From NCBI GenBank assembly GCA_023014485.1, contig JAJOZX010000937.1, positions 447,501 to 511,500 of the forward strand: a DNA stretch of 64,000 nt, given 5' to 3'. The first letter of the stretch is position 1, and every line of letters starts with the position of its first letter. Shown piece by piece: positions 61,642 to 64,000 of this stretch. Made by a program: the position numbers and the translations under genes. The stretch comes from Bathynomus jamesi (taxonomy: Eukaryota > Arthropoda > Malacostraca > Isopoda > Cirolanidae). A model generated the notes under the pieces. That model was not told where the DNA came from and made no database searches. It worked only from the letters and a program-made list of their open reading frames with translations.

Positions 61642-64000
61642 AACCGTGAATGACGATGAGGTAGAGCAGCCCATCATTACGGATGACCTCGACGACAGTG
61701 TAGTTGTGATCTCCTCCCCTGCCAACGAACCCTCACCAGCGATACCGGTAGCACGTCCAAAGCGGAGGTATGAGATACCCACGTCAGGTATAAAGCGCCG
61801 AAATACGCGCCTGTTGCACGGTAATAGATCCCCAACCCTCAACCTCTTACGCAACAACCCCCCAGCAGCACCTCCCGCTAATATATCCCCTTATTCATCC
61901 GCCGCCCCCCGTTCTGTTAAGTCTACAATAATAGAGCCCCAACCATCAACCTCCTACGCAACAGGCCCCCCAGCAGCACCTTCCGCTAATATACCCCCTA
62001 ATTCATCCGCCGCCCCCCGTTCTGTTGAGGATGATATAACGCTCGAATTGGTGCGCTCCGCAGCCCCCACCCCAGCCTTGACTAGAAATCGGTATAGAGT
62101 CAGGGTCGACCCTAGAGTCATGTATAGCAATGGATTGAGCGCGGACTACGCCGGGTTGTAGCGTATTATAGAGTTTGAGTTTGCTCTTCAGAATCGTGAC
62201 GAGCGTGAAGTCAGGACGAGTCTGTCCTTTGGATTCGGGTCAGATGACGGTGATGTAGACGATTATTGGGTGATAGTGCCATTTAGACGTTTGGCGGCTG
62301 AAGATGTAGAATATATATTAGGACGTATAATGCAAGCCGCCCAAAGTAGTATAGCCTTCAATATGGACAACTTCACGGTAAATATTGACCATGTATACCG
62401 TGTTGCGGGTCATAGTGCCATACCGTATACTCTTAACTTCAATTCTCCGACTATTTACCGAAAGCATATAAACGTCGATCGTGGTTGCGGCTTTATAGCA
62501 GTACTCTTAGCACGTATGTTTACTGTACAAAATACACGAACTCAAAAAATTTGGTTGCCTACAGTCGTGGAGCGTGCCCGTAAACTAGCTGTAGACTGTG
62601 AACTTGAATTTGACTGTAATATGGGTCCTGAAGAGCTGAGAAGGGTAGAACAGGAAATGAATGTCCGCATAGTTGTGTTTGGGTTGGATGATCGTCGTAG
62701 GACTGTGTATGTTTTTAAAAGCTGTGTGAGAGATCGTACAAGACCCCTACTTATTTTAGGATTGTCAGGGACAACGTATCTCCCCATCCGTAATATAAGG
62801 GGGCTTTACGCTAGTTATGACAAAAGTCGAAAATATGGGAGACATCATGATTTGTGTAAGGGGTGCCTCGAGTTTGCGGATGATATAGTGAGACATTGTA
62901 AAGAATGTCACATGGTATGTGAGCAGTGTAAAAGCACCAAATGTGAAAGCCGTGTAGTTGAAGCTGAGAAGAGAGACTGTGATGTGTGTAGACGCACATT
63001 TTTCAATAATATCTGTTTTGATTTCCATAAATCAATTGGCACGTGCAGGAAAATGAGAATCTGTGAATGTGGTATGTTTCACACAATGGATAATTGGGGA
63101 AATTTAAGCACAAGTGTGACGTAATTCACTGTCCTACATGCCAGGAGGAATATAAGGCGGATGGAGTAAAGCATGTATGTTATATGAAAGATGCTAAGCC
63201 TAAAAATAACCCTTGTATAACTGTATACTACGATATAGAAACATATACGAACGCTGAAACCAAAGAGGTAATTCCACATTTACTTGTGAGCCAGACCATC
63301 TGTGATGAGTGTATGGGTATCGAATGTGACGAGTGCCCCAAATGTGGTAAACGGACAAACGTTTTTAAAACGAATGTCCGCGATAGTCCTGTGAAACTAT
63401 TTGTGTCCTATATTGTCAAGTTAGCCGACAAGTTCAAAAAAATGACTGTGTATATTCTCGCCCATAACGGGGCAAAGTTTGACACGCAGTTCCTTTATAA
63501 GGAGTTGCTTGAACACGAATCCTCTGAGATATTTACAGGTGATCCATTGAAAAGAGGCAACAAATTAATACAGATGCAGATAAGAGGCAATGTACAATTT
63601 AAAGATACTTTATTATTCACACCTTGTAAATTAGCAAAGCTACCCAAGGTGATGGGAGTAGCAGCTGAAGTTTCCAAAGGATACTTCCCTTACACTTTCC
63701 TCACCAGCGAGACTTTAAACTACGTAGGCCCACCACCCCCCAAACATTATTTTGACTGTATGGATGAACGTGAAGACTTTGATCGATACTACGACAGTTT
63801 TAATGAAAGTAACCCTTATAATATAGCTGATGAATGTGAGCGTTATTGCGTGAATGATGTGCGCGTGCTTAGAGTATGTTTCCAGGCCTTTAGAAGGATG
63901 TACATAGCCCGTTTCAAATGCGATCCACTGCAAGTCGCAACCACCATCGCATCATTATGTTTTACGGTGTTCAAGAATAACTTCATGCCTAAAGACACCT
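61642..64000 (+). pseudogene. POLB: Protein-primed DNA polymerase B, frameshifted, cut by window edge (C)
   Basis: Collinear with POLB-B from the same splice-acceptor sequence (ends 61,641). One-base losses or small rearrangements near 61,797, 62,132, 62,160-62,180 and 63,101 break the frame in the Pro-rich region, the N-terminal domain and the junction to the exonuclease domain. From about 63,110 the exonuclease I, II and III motifs read cleanly. The palm motifs lie beyond the window. Confidence 0.93.

Larger units (their letters stand above)
50720..64000 (+). mobile_element. Polinton-C, left 13.3 kb (right end outside window)
   Basis: Terminus AGTAGTATAG at 50,720, identical terminal repeat structure to B, same left arm, and all minus-strand genes open from protease to ATPase. 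It lacks the mariner and pogo insertions of B. It runs into POLB at the right edge. It is the best template for the structural genes of this family, although POLB carries frameshifts. Confidence 0.94.

Overview
The window is repeat-dense eukaryotic nuclear DNA. I see no convincing host gene and no tRNA, rRNA or CRISPR signal. The mix of Polintons (Mavericks), Tc1/mariner, pogo/Tigger and hAT-like elements, CR1-, Jockey- and I-like LINEs and long (TA)n tracts points to an arthropod. The Jockey-like LINE fragment near 41.3-42.2 kb resembles elements I associate with decapod crustaceans, so a crustacean is my best guess (inference, moderate).

Three copies of one Polinton family dominate. Polinton-A (about 1-27,699, running off the left edge) is old and degraded. 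Polinton-B (4,774-24,526, 19.75 kb) sits inside it. It has AG...CT termini, long G-rich terminal inverted repeats and a 6-bp target duplication (GGCATT/GGCATC), and it splits a Polinton-A gene. Polinton-C (50,720 to beyond 64,000) is a third copy, left part only. B also carries its own guests: a deleted Tc1/mariner (5,744-6,646) and a pogo/Tigger element (7,699-9,086) that itself holds an 8-bp-TSD MITE (8,094-8,305).

Polinton gene plan, read from B and C: a long non-coding left arm; a plus-strand promoter with two short, possibly spliced ORFs; then a tightly packed minus-strand cluster (transcribed as packaging ATPase, 107-aa, 244-aa, chromodomain integrase, penton-like minor capsid, basic pX-like protein, major capsid, adenain-like protease); then, divergently, a plus-strand protein-primed DNA polymerase B followed by three orphan genes (196, 237 and 112 aa). 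The capsid/integrase cluster is open in C but broken in B. The polymerase C-terminal 898 codons and the ATPase are open in B. B and C differ largely by single-base indels, so some breaks could be assembly errors.

The middle (27.7-50.7 kb) is a graveyard of nested transposons: a hAT (ZMYM1-like) fragment; two members of a transposase family I cannot assign (decayed at 28.3-31.6 kb; intact 760-aa ORF at 43,778-46,060 in an element with about 280-bp TIRs and a 9-bp TSD); a tandem-dimer hAT MITE; a foldback Tc1/mariner derivative; a Tigger-like remnant; an I-like LINE split by a hAT element that holds a CR1-like LINE; a second CR1-like LINE split by the 760-aa element; a Ty3/Gypsy integrase remnant; and a mariner.
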